Source: Gigaspora rosea
Lineage: Eukaryota; Glomeromycota; Glomeromycetes; Diversisporales; Gigasporaceae
DNA length: 64,000 bases
NCBI GenBank assembly: GCA_003550325.1
Contig: QKWP01000065.1
Location: 474,310 to 538,309, forward strand
Direction of reading: 5' to 3'
Made by a program: the position numbers and the translations under genes. Positions 1-12,408 of this stretch are shown here, in pieces. Position 1 is the first letter of the stretch, and the number at the start of each line of letters is the position of its first letter. Below the pieces are notes generated by a model. It had not been told where the DNA came from and searched no databases. It saw nothing but the letters and a program-made list of their open reading frames with translations.

Positions 1-2576
1 ATGGGTAATCTGATGGACAGTTAAATGGTATGTCTCCCATTTCATTGATGGTAAGAAATGTGTAAATAACTTTTATTAATAGAGAAATATAGATCATGTT
101 AGTAATATTAAAAAGCGGTGCAAATAAAAAAAAAAATCTTCCCTCTTACATGGAAAAATTAACCAAACAATTGCCATAATCCTTATAATTTCGGTTAAAT
201 GAATTTCAAGTTATTGATAAATGTATCAAGTTGAAACGAAAAGCGCGACGTACGTACATACTTGAAATACCAGGCTAAATCATCATATTCAAAGATACAA
301 CAAATTAGGAAAATTGCGTCTAGAACAAATTTATAAATTGAAATTTAGAAAAACATGGCTTTTTTTAACTATAATTAGAACATAGCATTTAAATACGTAC
401 TAATCGTTGATAATGTAAGGGCCAGATATCTACAAAATAATATTCAATTTTAAAGATTACCACATTCCTTTTTTTTTTCTAAAAAAAAAAAAACATTCAT
501 TTACATGTATTCGATCCATGTATTACAAGTTAGTTCTCCCTCAGATTGACTAAACAATTTAAGCTTTGCTATTTCTATATGTTGTGATTTTTTTGTGTTA
601 TAAAGAATAATCTTTTAGTATTCACAGCATGAAGGACAATTTACAAATTTTTCAATGACTTACCAAAGACCGGGCAAAGGAATGCAAGAATTAAATGTGG
701 AATAATTAATAAATAAAGGCAAACACCTCTTTTCGTTCCTGCATAACTCATTATTGATCTTATTTTTTTGCTGTAGTACAAAAAATAAAATCTTTGTAGT
801 TACGATCTGGAGCTGTTTTTTTTTTTTTTTTGTATGATCGATGATTTGTTATTATTATTATCAATTTTTTTAACTTACAATGCAATTAAAAAGACATTTA
901 TATAACTTTAGAAATTTAAAAATGCTTTTACATTTGTGGGACTTTAAACAATAAACATCAAATTAATGAAACTGACTAAAAAGTGACGTCTTTCTCTCTC
1001 ATGTTCACATATATACAATGGCTTGTTGTTTATTTTATTGCATCTATTCAATAGTAGAATTATTCGCCACGAGTCTATCATTTTTGCTACCTATATTTAT
1101 TATCATTATTTTACATTATTTAATTGTTTACATAAACAAATTGTCGATTCTTTTAAAAGATGTTTCAAGTAGAAATATTCATCTAATTTAAAATTCTTGT
1201 GATTCTGATTTATGGCGCGTCAAAAGGTCTCTGATCTTGTGACTTAATATCACAAGTGAATATTTGATTGTTGTTTTTCTGAGGCTTAGTGAATACAGTG
1301 GCTTTTGATCTATTTTTAAACCAATAATGTGCCAACAGCTTTTAAGTTTTCGATACATACATATTTTTTGATCTATACATTTATATTACTATAATATATA
1401 CTTTACGGTTAAATTCTAAAAATATCTTTGCTTTCGTTTTTAACATTTACAGATTTAAGTACTTGTATATAGCTAACATTGTATAGCTAATATATAATAC
1501 AATAATAGTAAAACATTTAATCTTTTAAATATTATAAAGTCAAAAGTAAAATAAATATTAATATTTTTTTTATATGACTAAAAATGATTTTACAGTAATT
1601 TGTTAAAAAGTACAGTCAGTCGGTATTATATAAAATTATATACTGTATAGATTAGTCAAATAAACATGTCTAAATTTTATATAGTTTTGAACTTCTTAAT
1701 ATACTTAAAAAATTGGTTTAAAATTTTAGACCATTATTTTTGATACTTGCGGATTTTTATATAAAGTTTGAATAAGAGTTATAAAAACTATTTTTTTTAA
1801 TATTAACCAATTTTTATTGTAGTTTTGAAATTAACAGATTCATATTATAATACAAACTAAATTACTTAATTGTTATATTAATAAATTTAAATTTAAAAGA
1901 TTAAAATACTGCAATAATATAAAATACTATATTATTCCTTAAAAGGTTTTGCAGCCAAATTTGCCTGCAATTTTAAAAAATATTTAAGTTTTTTTAAATA
2001 AAACAAGAAATTAATAGTTTAAAAAATTTATATTTTATATAATATATTATTTGAAATATATTTTGTTAACTTTATTATAAAAATTTTTTAAAATATTAAA
2101 TAATTTTTAATTAATTATAGTTCAAAGTTTTTGTAACTTTAGAGTTTACTATTAAAATTTTTTTATATTTTCTAAAATTTTAATTATTCCCAAAGCTAAA
2201 AAAAATTTTTGCTCTATATAAACTATAAAGTTGTATTAAGAATAATAGAACTAAAATTAATATTTAAAAAGTTTATTAACAAGGTTTATTCACAATCCAC
2301 ATATGAATGATAGGATTTTATAAATTACAAAAGTATAATTTACTATGTTTTTTATATATTAATGAAATCTTTTTTTTCTCTACACTTATAAAAATTCTAT
2401 ATAGTCACAAAAAATAAAATATCAATATCTTTTTATTTACTAAACCTATTTTAAAAATTTTTTTACATTATATATAAAAAAGTATTCTCTACATTTTTCA
2501 ATTAGAAGATCTAGTAATTAACATAATAAAAAAAAAAGTTAGCCATAGAGAAAAAAATATTTTACAACAATATGTA
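1..2576. other. Gene-free A+T-rich stretch
   Basis: I see no coding region, RNA gene or bounded repeat here. The sequence is strongly A+T-rich, with homopolymer runs of A and T and no long open frame. It could hold an undetected UTR or degraded repeats. Confidence 0.5.
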
Positions 2577-2895
2577 TATATTATACCAGTGGTGTTTAAC
2601 ACCAGTAAATACAAATTATAATATGCAAAAGACTTTTTTGCAGTTAGGGTTAGGGTTAGAGTTCGTGTTAGGGTTTGGGTTAGAGTTAGTATATACCAAA
2701 ATTTTGCAAGGAATTTTTTTTGTTAGAGTGTGAAGATAGGTTCCTTAGACAGAATTTTTCGATATAAACAATTTTTGAAAAAAAAACATTTTTTCAAAAA
2801 ATTCGAGTTACACCTGATCTTCACATTACACAAATTTCATGAATTTTGGTTGACCAAAACACATATGGTGTTGAACACTAGTAGTGTGCTTTATC
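2577..2895. repeat. Inverted-repeat element with telomere-like core
   Basis: A left arm near 2590 (AGTGGTGTTTAACACCA) pairs imperfectly with TGGTGTTGAACACTA near 2866. Between them lie degenerate TTAGGG repeats (about 2645-2690) and the motif TTTTGCAAGGAATTTTTTTT, which recurs elsewhere in the window. The open frame at 2730-2993 lies partly inside and looks like chance. Exact ends and TSD are unclear. Confidence 0.45.
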
Positions 2896-4153
2896 AATGT
2901 CCTTTTATAATTATAATAAATTTAATAGTAATTTGCACCTATAAAATACTATTCTTTTTATGTGAATCAGCAATTAAAATATTTTTTAATTAAAAAATTT
3001 GGTTCAAATAGAATATTTTGGGCTTATAAGAACTACAATTATTTTTATAATTTAAATACAAATAAAGCAAAAATATAATTCTTATTTTTAAATGTTATTA
3101 TTATTTTTTTTAAAGCAAGGTCTTTTTTTAGATCTATTTATTAATGAAATTTATAAAACTTACAATATTCTATAAAGATATATTGTTTATTTCTAAAAAA
3201 AAAAAGAGGATAAAGCTAGTTTACTTTAGATTTAAATCTTTACCAAATAGATTAAAAATCTCTGGATTATAAAGATATTATTTGGTTTGAAAAGAGATTG
3301 AATTCTATAAGCTTGTAAGATCATAATGTAAGTTTGATAATAGTTGTTTTGTTGTTGTTATTAGATTTTAAGTTTTGTAGAGATATAGTTAAATTAGAAG
3401 TATAAAAGGTGCTTGTATTTGATATATTTTATTTTACTAGATATTCATATTTCTCTATATATTTGTTTGATTATTTTATTGGCCGGAGCATAGCGACGGA
3501 CCCTTAGTTTCTATGCAAAATGATACAAAAATTACCTTCCTGATGCACTTCAATTGAACAAAATTTACTTTTTTGATATACTTAAATATGTATAATATAA
3601 ATCTTATCAGAAATAGAATTTGGAAATTTTTTGTCTGTCCGCATGCGTGTCTATATTTGTGCTTTAATGTTACCAACATATGCATACTAACGCGTTAGTA
3701 TAATATGATGAACATCATATGATAGGCTCCGGGCATATAAACTATGCATTAGCCTAGTAATAGAAACTTGTAGTATATTTTAAGAAATCATTTTATTGAA
3801 AAGTTGAAAAGGTTGTATTTGAGATTATAATAGTAATATTATTGTATAAAATTTATTTAAGTAGTAATTCACAGTTAAAGAGTCAAAATTTCATAGTAAA
3901 AATCAGCACATTTTTACTAATTGCCTTATAGAAATAAAATGCTATACATTTCAATCATAATAAAAAACCCTATAGTAAACAATTAATAAATACTTATATC
4001 ATATCATATTAACGTGATTTTAATAATTTAACTATCATTAGAATTAAAAAAGTTGGTTTTGCAAAGTTTAATTAGAAATTATAAATGCTTTGCTTAGTAA
4101 AAAAATACTTTTATATGTGGAAAAGCTCTATTCACACACTATAGAAATTTACT
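2896..4153. other. Gene-free A+T-rich stretch
   Basis: No supported gene. The one moderately long minus-strand frame (3476-3685) has no recognisable domain and no codon signal I trust. A slightly less A+T-rich patch lies at 3480-3760, of unknown nature. Confidence 0.45.
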
Positions 4154-4160
4154 AATAAAT

Positions 4161-4369
4161 GTGACAGATCATAATGAAATCCAGATTAAAATGAAATGAT
4201 AGTATAAAATCTCGAAAACTAAATTTTTTTGGGGTGCATTTTTTAGGGTTAGGGTTTAGGGTTAGGGTTAGTTTTAAAAAAAATTGTAATAAACAAGTAT
4301 TAATAGGTTTTAGAAGGCTAGCAGGTTAAGTATAGAATTTAGATTTCATTTTAAATTATGATCTGTGAC
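4161..4369. mobile_element. Telomere-repeat MITE, copy 1 (209 bp)
   Basis: Terminal inverted repeats GTGACAGATCATAAT / ATTATGATCTGTGAC are flanked by a perfect 7-bp direct repeat AATAAAT (4154-4160 and 4370-4376). The core holds several TTAGGG/TTTAGGG units on the plus strand (about 4243-4271). Same family as 20815-21023, 40547-40765 and 44484-44706. It has no coding capacity, so it would need a transposase in trans. Confidence 0.8.
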
Positions 4370-4484
4370 AATAAATGTCTGCCATAATTTATTATAAATA
4401 TTGATAATTATTTTATACCTTTTATCTGCGATCTTCTATTTAAATATTTTAAATATTTTTTTTTTTTTGTTTTTAATGGCCGTC

Positions 4485-4985
4485 TACTTTGGCTGACGGT
4501 TTTATTGAATATTTGTAATATTTGTTACATAAATGAGTGTACAACTAGCCACACGTGCACTTTTGGTGCCTAATTTAAGTAGTCCGCCCGAAGGTTCTAC
4601 ACTAGCTGTCATACCTGCAGACCAACTACGGGACCTGCCTATTTAAACTTTCTGACCCATGCTTCTCCTATTACTATCTTACCTATAAGCCAGTATATAT
4701 TATAGCTTTTCTAGGGTTATTCACAATAACTACAGACCTTAGGGCTACTTTACCCACGTAGAAATTGCCAGCCACTTACAAGAATATGTCCCACATCATA
4801 TAACTATCGTGGTCTTCAGTAACTTGCGCCAAGGCCACATCGTTACCTACATTGCCCTTATAAGGTTCGTTCCGACCCTAGTACAACCTTATTTTGGTAG
4901 CACTTATTAGATCTTCTCTACCTCCTTACTTGGGACTTGCCAAACGGGTTTCTGTTTTTCTGGTTCCCTGGATTTGCGATGTAAC
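4485..4985. repeat. Dispersed GC-richer repeat A, copy 1
   Basis: This block is markedly less A+T-rich than its surroundings. A core of about 120 bp (roughly 4536-4660, with CACTTTTGGTGCCTAATT and CAACTACGGGACCTGCC) recurs at 5830-5960, 5963-6090 and 11373-11490. The block continues to about 4985 with sequence not seen in the other copies. No long ORF is visible. It may be a piece of a retroelement UTR or a SINE; I cannot assign it. Confidence 0.6.
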
Positions 4986-4990
4986 AAACA

Positions 4991-5744
4991 ATATTTTAAA
5001 TATTTAAAAAAAATAAATCAAAAATATATTTATAGTATAATTGCAAGCAATTTTGTTTGCAATTGCTTATTATTTAAAAAATAGTATTAAAATAATAAAT
5101 TTTACTAGCATATTTTATTATTTTTTTTGTAGTCAAAGTTTATATTTTTGAAATATAAATCTATATTAGAATTTTACTAACTATAACTAGTAATAATGAT
5201 TATTGGTATTATATGATATATAAAATTACATATATATATACATATACAAAAATTTTAATTTATTGTTATTGTATTGAATATATTCTTATATAGTATATAC
5301 TTATGTATATATTATTTTATTCTTAGATGATTGTTACTACTAATAAATCAATTCACAAAATTGGCTTTATTGGCTTTAATTATTCTATCAGCTACACATT
5401 ACTATAAATATACTTATATAAATTATTTAATTATGAATAGAATAGCTGTTTCATTTATACTCAGCAACATCTACAGAGCTCACTTCATTTATTCTGTAGT
5501 TGCTTGCTATAGTTGTTGCATCTGCTTCACTCCTATTTCCTAAACCAATCCTAATTCTAACCTAAGCTTAATTCTAACTTTAAAGCTAGTTTTCTAACTA
5601 CTAAATCTTAACTATATCAAAAAGCAAAGATCACAAAAATCTAATATTTTATTACTAAGAGGCTACCTCCTCCTCCCACCTGATCATAAATACAGCAATT
5701 TGATTGGCTAAAATTATTAAAATTTTATTTTATTTTTTTTTTAA
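4991..5744. other. Gene-free A+T-rich stretch
   Basis: Simple A/T-rich DNA with a TA-rich run near 5220-5250. The small frame at 5331-5543 has no recognisable domain, and I do not support it as a gene. Confidence 0.45.
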
Positions 5745-6090
5745 TTAAAGTGCCGTCTTGGGACTTAGGAATTTTATTCAAGATATTAGGGCCGTCGGTA
5801 TCCTCTAGGGGAATACCGGCATTTGTTACATAAACGAGGATACATCTAGCCATACATACACTTTTGGTGTCTAATTTAAGTGGTCCGCCCAAGGGTTCCA
5901 CACTAGCTGCTATACCTGCAACCCAACTACGAGGATTGCCTATTTAAACTCTCTGATTTTAGACGAGGATACATCTAGCCACATGTACACTTTTGGTATC
6001 TAATTTAAGTGGTCCATCCAAAGGTTTTATACTAGCTGCCATACCTGCAACCCAACTACGGGAATTGCCTATTTTAAACCCTCTGATCCA
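5745..6090. repeat. Dispersed repeat A, copies 2 and 3 in tandem
   Basis: Two direct copies of the repeat A core lie head to tail (about 5830-5960 and 5963-6090). Each contains ACACTTTTGGT, CAACCCAACTACG and TTGCCTATTT. A GC-rich lead-in (5745-5830) resembles the lead-in of copy 1 near 4480-4530, so the repeat unit is longer than the core. Confidence 0.65.
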
Positions 6091-6459
6091 TGTTCCGCCT
6101 ATTATTAAAATTTTAAAAAATTTTAAACCTTTAATATTAAATAATTTTTAAACCAATGTTCCCTTTTGGATGATTTTACTGCCAAAATATTTATCTCAGT
6201 AAGACAATTTCAACGAGTCTAAAATCATCAAAATCCAATTACAGGATTCTGAAATCATTATAGATTTGTATTGCTCTAGTTATATTATTTTTGTATACAT
6301 TAAAAATTATAATTAAAGATCTTATAAACTTTAATATTGAATAACTTCTAAACCAGTTATCCGTTTTAGATGATTTTACTACCAAAATGCTTATTTCAAT
6401 AAAACAATACTAATGAGCCCAAAATCATCAAAATCTGATTATAGGATCCAGAGATCATT
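6091..6459. repeat. Repeat B (Harbinger-associated palindromic sequence), left part
   Basis: Two diverged copies of a sequence containing TTTTGGATGATTTTACT and ATCATTATAGAT. The same sequence recurs, often in inverted pairs, at 11125-11330, 42.7-44.2 kb, 46.3-47.6 kb, 58.0 kb, 59.3-59.6 kb and 61.8-62.1 kb. Here the palindrome has been split by the 6469-11115 element; its other arm resumes at 11125. Confidence 0.7.
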
Positions 6460-7535
6460 ATAGATATGAGCATGGTGGACAATCTTTGTTATACAAGCCT
6501 TCCAGATCTGAAAATCGTGTCTCAGAGCCAAGTCGTCCAATAAAAATGCAAGATTTTTATAATATAAGTAACTTTCGATATAAAAAACCTTCGATAAGAA
6601 ACTCTTGATATAAGAAAAGTCCCAATTAAAATTTTTATAATAAAACGCTCTTGTTATAATATAAGAAAGACTTTGACTGGACCCAGCAACTTTCATATCA
6701 AGATTCACTTGTATTATCTTAATATTTCTTTTAAATACATTATAGCATTATTAGTCTTCGCCTCAAGTATTTAGACCGTTTATATTTTCAAACAATTTAC
6801 AACTGCAATGAGGTTCTGTATCACCAGTGTTACTACAACGCCCAATTTTACTTCACTTTATTGATTCAAAAGCTGCGATCTACCAATGCTTTTATCCTTA
6901 CCGCGAGATAAGTACACTAATTCACATATGTATATCTTTGTATTTCATGCTGCTTCATTCTAATTTACATTTACATATTTAACAAGTTTACATATATACA
7001 ATTAAAGAATAGCGATCTCAAAGTATACGGATTAGTATTTGATGAATTTGACGATTTAATACTTCTGAAGTTTGGTGTCAACCATATTAGAAAATAACTA
7101 AGGGTGTTGATAACAGTGTTAAGGAATTTCAACTTAGAATCACAGAAAATGAAGATGTAATCGGACGAATTCCTTTTAATAGATTAGCCTTTTGGTAAAG
7201 TGGTTAGATGGTATACGAAAATAGAAGAATATGTACGTTCACGCGTACCATGTAGATAGAGATGAGCGATTACTTATTAAAAAGATTAGAATTAACTGTA
7301 GTTATTTAATAATCTTATTTTTTTTGCGATGGTTATGAACGATTGATTACAAATAAAATTCTTTTTTCATACATAGTAATTATGCAATTTGTCATTATGT
7401 ATATTGAGTACTTATTCACAAAGCATTTAAAATATAGTACTTATTAAACTATTTCCTAATAAAATATTTTTTATTGGATTTTAATAATAAAACATTTAAT
7501 TAAACAAATTACATTGAAAAAATATTAAGACTAAA

Positions 7536-7791
7536 TAATTGTAGTATTAGTATTCAAAAATCTTTCAAGGGCTATAGAATATGCTTGTTCTACTCTTGGC
7601 AATGCTTGCTTATCTTTTTGAAGTACTTCTAATATATCACTTTCATTACCATATGTTGCCGAAAATAAGCTACCTTTTTTTGCTGATTTTTAACAATTAA
7701 TATTCAAAAATCTTTCAAGGGCTATAGAATATGCTTGCTCTACTCTTGGCAATGCTTGCTTATCTTTTCGAAGTACTTCTAATATATCGAC
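7536..7791 (-). repeat. Two partial duplications of the RING gene's 3' end
   Basis: The last ~100 bp of the RING gene (TCTTTCAAGGGCTATAGAAT and onward) recurs at about 7551-7643 and 7699-7789 with few differences. Part of the downstream flank is also repeated. This is either a real tandem duplication or an unmerged assembly overlap, since an N lies at 7792. Confidence 0.7.
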
Positions 7792-7792
7792 N
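7792..7792. other. Ambiguous base (assembly join)
   Basis: A single N sits exactly where near-identical copies of the RING gene's 3' end abut, so the local copy number is unreliable. Confidence 0.85.
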
Positions 7793-7830
7793 ATTTAATT
7801 AAACAAATTACGTTGAAAAAAATATTAAGA

Positions 7831-10351
7831 CTAAATAATTGTAGTATTAATATTCAAAAATCTTTCAAGGGCTATAGAATATGCTTGTTCTACTCTTGGC
7901 AATGCTTGCTTATCTTTTCGAAGTACTTCTAATATATCATCTTCATTTACTATCTGCTGATCTTGTGGACTATCTTCGTCGGCTTCAATAATGTTTTTAA
8001 GATTCGACTTCGATTTATTTAATTTACTTAATCGTGAAACTAGAGAAGAAACATTAGTTTGTATACCTAATTTTAAAACATTTTCACAATGATAACATTT
8101 TCCATTTAATGAAATAGTAAAACAGCTCTCATGGTATCCATGACCACATGCAATAACCATGGAGCTTTTACCTGTCCCATCGCATAATATATCATAACAA
8201 TGATCACATTTGTTATATAATGGCAAATGCGTGCTGCTAAACCCTAATGGCATTTGCTTTTTGTCGACTGTAATATTCAATGAAGTTAGCTTGAAAGAAA
8301 TTATTTCTCCTGGGCCTTTGACAATGAAGCTTTGACCTAATCTTTGATATGCATTACCAAAGATTTTGAGAAGAAACACCTGTGCCTTTTTTGTCAATAA
8401 AGTCAAATAATCTTTATCCGCATATGTAGACTTTTTCTGAATGGCAAATATATCTTCAAACGAATTAATAGTCTTTCTGACATCAACGATCTTAGCTGTT
8501 TTGGAAAGATGTTGCAGGGTATCAATGGGTGAAGTCTGCCATTGTATTCTACTATGCATATTTTCAACAGAATAATCTGTAAATTTAACTAAATGTTCTT
8601 TTAGTACATTCAATATTGGGTGATTTGTTTGACCCCAATAAAGTATATCAGAAAAAAATGCTAAAGGCGCTTTGTTATAACTACGCCTCTCAAACTGCAG
8701 AAAAATGCTCCATGCTTGAAATACGCCTTTGATGTATGATTCCCAATCTCCAGATCAAAACAAAGTTGAATAGATATCTAATCCCACTAGCACCGTATTA
8801 TCTAATAATTCAAACAAAAATAAAAATTCAATATCTTTGCAATGCTTATCAAACTTACCCATTACTACTGGTTTGATTTTTTTCAAGCACTTCTTGCCAA
8901 TTCTAAAAGTACGAATGTTCAATATGGGCTTGGTGTCTTGCTAAGTGCCTTACTTGTACTAAAAACATATTGATGCTCCATGTTAAAAAAATCCCAATAA
9001 ATCTTTATTATAGACTCGAGTATGTTTAACTGAATATAAAGAACGCCAATAATTGGAATAAAAGATAATATACTATTTGGTATATTATCTTTACGGTTCA
9101 GTAAATGAAGAGTAATAGCTTGTCGTGTAAACACTTGCTCGGGCCAATCCGCTACAACTGGAATAACATAATTATTCAAATAATTAGTTAATGAAGACAC
9201 ATTACAAACATGTTGCAAAGCATCAATATACTGATCTATTTCTTTAAGGCTTAATTCAAAAAAGTCTAAAAGAATCGTGTCTTTCATTTTACGCTCTTCT
9301 CGCTGTTCTTGTATGCGATCATCATATTTATGAAGAGTCATATTTTCAAGCTTTTCGTCCAATGGCGTTTCATAGTAAAACTGGTCATTAAACGTCTTAG
9401 ACATTCGTCTCATATAATGGCTATCTAAAAAATTTAGAATTAATTAAATTTGGATTGTGAATTGATATACCGTTTGGTGCGATTCATGGAATGGCTGTTG
9501 AATCAATACCATTTAGCAACAATGTCGTCATATGTGCTACGCTTGATGTTGAACATGTATCTGGGGTTCGTGGAGTATGGATATTGTGATAATCATCGAC
9601 ATTAAGGACTAGTGCCTTATCTTTTTTAACTTCCAGATACGAAGTAACCTATTTAAATAATTGTCTGAAATATCTGTTTTTATTCTGTCTAGATGCCTTC
9701 GTGAAATTGTTATACCAGCATACAATAAAGCATCTATGGCTTCCATAGAAACTCCCATAAAATCTACAAAAAGAGAGCTGTTTTTTTTAAAAGCTGTTAG
9801 TTTGGAATTTTGATTTCCGCAAATAATATAACATTCTACTGCTAATTTTTTATCTAATTTATTTAAAGATTTATCACTCCTTTTTTCGGGAAGTGATGCA
9901 TTATAAATTGAATCAAAGAAATTACTTAGCCTAAAATCCTTAACCACCATCTCTCTTCGCAGCTGTTTAAAGCTGTAAATAACCAGTTCTTGCTCATTTT
10001 TCTTCTATCGTATAAGAGCTTTGTCAAGACATTAACGCTATTTACCCACGAAAGATTATCATTGTTTGCTGTTGGTTCATCTTTCAAATTCCAAAGTGGT
10101 ATAGCCATGCACTGATTCCAGCACATTAAATAACACTGATATGCCAGAGACCATTCGAGAGCCCTTCGTTCAGCCTTATTTTTTCTCTCTAGACAAGCCA
10201 TTGCTTCGATTTCATTAAAGAAAAAACCTAATTGATCATTCTTGTCTTCAGCAACTAATTTAAGTTGAGAAAATGTAACAATAGGTGGATTGTTGCCTAT
10301 AATTTCTCTTTTAAAAATAATATTGGTTAATAACGAAATACTCTCAGCCAT
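7831..10351 (-). pseudogene. Broken RING-finger protein gene, candidate transposase of the enclosing element
   Basis: Minus-strand fragments in different frames form one collinear gene: 10351-9926, 9950-9609, an open stretch around 9600-9480 containing VDDYHNIH, 9413-8919, and about 8900-7831. The last is interrupted by one in-frame TGA near 8755. The C-terminal part (8613-7831, 260 codons) contains a zinc-binding cluster of RING type: CDHC, then CGHGYHESCF, then CYHC. Frameshifts near 9950 and 9650 and the stop mark decay; a few could instead be introns. From memory, similar multi-copy proteins occur in Glomeromycotina; I do not know their function. Location inside a TIR element with a 9-bp TSD suggests a transposase or cargo role. 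The acidic pair in VDDYH might be catalytic, which is speculative. Confidence 0.7.
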
Positions 10352-11124
10352 AGAAAGAGTATCATTTCTTCGCCTTTTTGATCCTTTTGCCCATTCGTGC
10401 GTGCTCTATGTAAGTATACATGAGGACAAAAGCATTTCGGGTTCTAAAACCCAAAATTAAAATTTGAAGACGAAATTGTTTTTGACCTATTTACTTGAAA
10501 GACGAAATTATTTGATACTTTTTTTGAATAGATGAAATTATAAGAAACATATCTATATAAATTTTATTTGCTCTTCCTTATAAAAAATTTTAATTTTCTC
10601 TAATGAAGATGAAATAGGCCTTTTTTAAAAATCAATTTCGGTGGCATCACTATATGTAAGTATTCGCCCCATTTACTACGATCGAGTTATAACAGTTCAA
10701 ACACATATACTCATTCTTATGATTTTTGTAGTATGAAGCCAAAGTTCCGTTAGCTTGTGCTTTAGTCAACACATGTTCAGTTATTTTTTCCAGTTTAAGG
10801 CCGGGGCTCTCTTACAGATCTTGCCTACGCACTTCTTAGCCAAATCGTGAGTTTAATTACCGACCATTTCCTATAAAACTTGTTATTAGTAAAACTTTTT
10901 GAAAATTGGGATTATTTGGGATTAATTTTAAGAGTCTATAGGTTGTTTAAAGACTTTTTGCTTGCTTTCGTTTTAGAGCAGATTTATTTGGTAGTTTTCG
11001 AGAAACTGCAAAAATAAAAAGTACTTTAATCTGTATAAAAAGTCAAAAAATTTTTTTACTTAAATTGGCTAAGCCACAATATTGATCATCCAAATTTGGG
11101 TTTGTCCACCATGCTATAGATATG

Positions 11125-11330
11125 TATTATTTTTAATTTATATTAAAACAACACAAATCTATAATGATTTTTGGATCTCATATTCAGATTTAACAATTTT
11201 ATATTTGTTAAAATCATCTTATTGTGATGTGCATATTGGTAGTAAAATCATATAAAATGAGTTACTGGTTCAGAAGTTATTCAATATTAAAATTTATAAA
11301 AATTTTTTTCAGATTCAAAGTACCTGTTTT
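11125..11330. repeat. Repeat B, right arm
   Basis: Reverse-complement counterpart of 6310-6459 (ATCTATAATGAT..., then GGTAGTAAAATCAT). It completes the palindrome interrupted by the 4.65-kb element. Confidence 0.65.
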
Positions 11331-11364
11331 GGGGCATATGATTTTATTTGGTTTATACATCATA

Positions 11365-11500
11365 AATTATATTTGAACAAAAGTACAACTAGCTACATAT
11401 ACACTTTTGGTGTCTAATTTAAGTAGTTCTATACTAGCTTCATACCTGCAACCCAACTACAGGAATTGCCTATTTAAACTTTCTAATTTTCCACTTTACA
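11365..11500. repeat. Dispersed repeat A, copy 4
   Basis: Diverged copy of the repeat A core, recognisable by ACACTTTTGGTGTCTAATTT and CAACCCAACTAC. The open frame 11407-11682 begins at a TTG within this repeat and is not supported as a gene. Confidence 0.6.
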
Positions 11501-11953
11501 GGAATATCTGTAATACATATACAGTTAGTTCAGATATCCCAGATCTATTTTCTCATTATTTCTTAGGACTTCTTCTTGTACCTGAAGGTACAATCTGGCT
11601 TATCCTTAACAGAAAACTTGGTAGAGCAGTATTTGTTTTACCAGATATTTGTCTTCATTTCAGTAACTTATACATTTACTAAGACTAGAGTTAACACCTC
11701 TATTCAGATTTATATATCTAGATATATATTATATTATATGATATAACGTGACAGAACCATGAAATATACATAGATAGGTAAGATATGAGTTTGCTTATTT
11801 TTGAGGTTTTTTATACAGATCTTTTTTATTTATAGTAATTTTTTGCTTATTTTTAAAGTTTTTTCTGCAGATCTTTTCTTTTTTAGTAACCCTATAATTA
11901 ATTTAACCTATCTATATATATTTCGGAGTCCTAACGTGACATAGTGTTTTTAT
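11501..11953. other. No recognised feature
   Basis: A+T-rich. It contains an open but unsupported frame (to 11682) and degenerate direct repeats of TTTTTCTGCAGATC type near 11810-11890. Confidence 0.4.
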
Positions 11954-11961
11954 ATCTAGAT

Positions 11962-12125
11962 TAGAGATGGGCACCATGCGCATGACTACATGCATGCATG
12001 TAGTTAATTCAGGCCAGCATTAAGAAATTAAATCATACCTTTGGTCAAAACATGCATACATGCATGCAAAAAATGCATGCGCATGTGCATGCTAAAATAA
12101 AAATTTTGTATTTTGCCCATCTCTA
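11962..12125. mobile_element. hAT-like MITE filled with GCATGCATG motif (164 bp)
   Basis: Perfect TIRs TAGAGATGGGCA / TGCCCATCTCTA, a classic hAT-type end, are flanked by a perfect 8-bp TSD ATCTAGAT (11954-11961 and 12126-12133). The interior is dominated by CATGCATGC iterations at both sides, which look like expanded subterminal motifs. Non-coding. Confidence 0.88.
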
Positions 12126-12133
12126 ATCTAGAT

Positions 12134-12408
12134 ATAAATAAATTTGGATTTAAATTTAAATTCAGATATATACTATGATAAAACCAGATTAATTCAGATA
12201 TAAAAAATGGGATTGTATTATTTCACTAACAATCACTTTACTAACATAACATTTCGCTAACAAATACTCACTAACAAGTTCATTTTACTGACAGTTTGTT
12301 TTATTAAAGTTTATTTCATCAACAAGTTTTTTTTTTCAAAAAGCACACTAACATTAGCCCTAATTCTACCTAATTCTACTCTAATTCTAATGACAATGAC
12401 CAGAATTA
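12134..12408. other. Low-complexity ACTAACAA-like DNA
   Basis: Degenerate repetition of CACTAACAA/TTCACTAAC-type words (about 12220-12360). No gene seen. Confidence 0.4.

Larger units (their letters stand above)
6469..11115. mobile_element. 4.65-kb TIR transposon with 9-bp TSD carrying a RING gene
   Basis: The ends are identical 14-bp inverted repeats (AGCATGGTGGACAA at 6469; TTGTCCACCATGCT ending at 11115). They are flanked by a perfect 9-bp direct repeat ATAGATATG (6460-6468 and 11116-11124). Removing the element restores a repeat B palindrome, which independently supports the boundaries. A 9-bp TSD is typical of Mutator-like elements, but I see no MULE transposase motif. The only substantial coding sequence inside is the broken minus-strand RING-finger gene at 7831-10351. 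An ambiguous base (7792) shows that the assembly inside is imperfect. Confidence 0.8.

Noticed and set aside
7180..7262. tRNA-like stretch (GGTAAAGTGGTTAGATGG with GTTCACGCGTACC)
   Set aside because: The A-box part is good, but the B box departs from consensus and no acceptor stem can be formed.
11407..11682. 91-codon open frame
   Set aside because: It starts at TTG inside dispersed repeat A and has no known domain.
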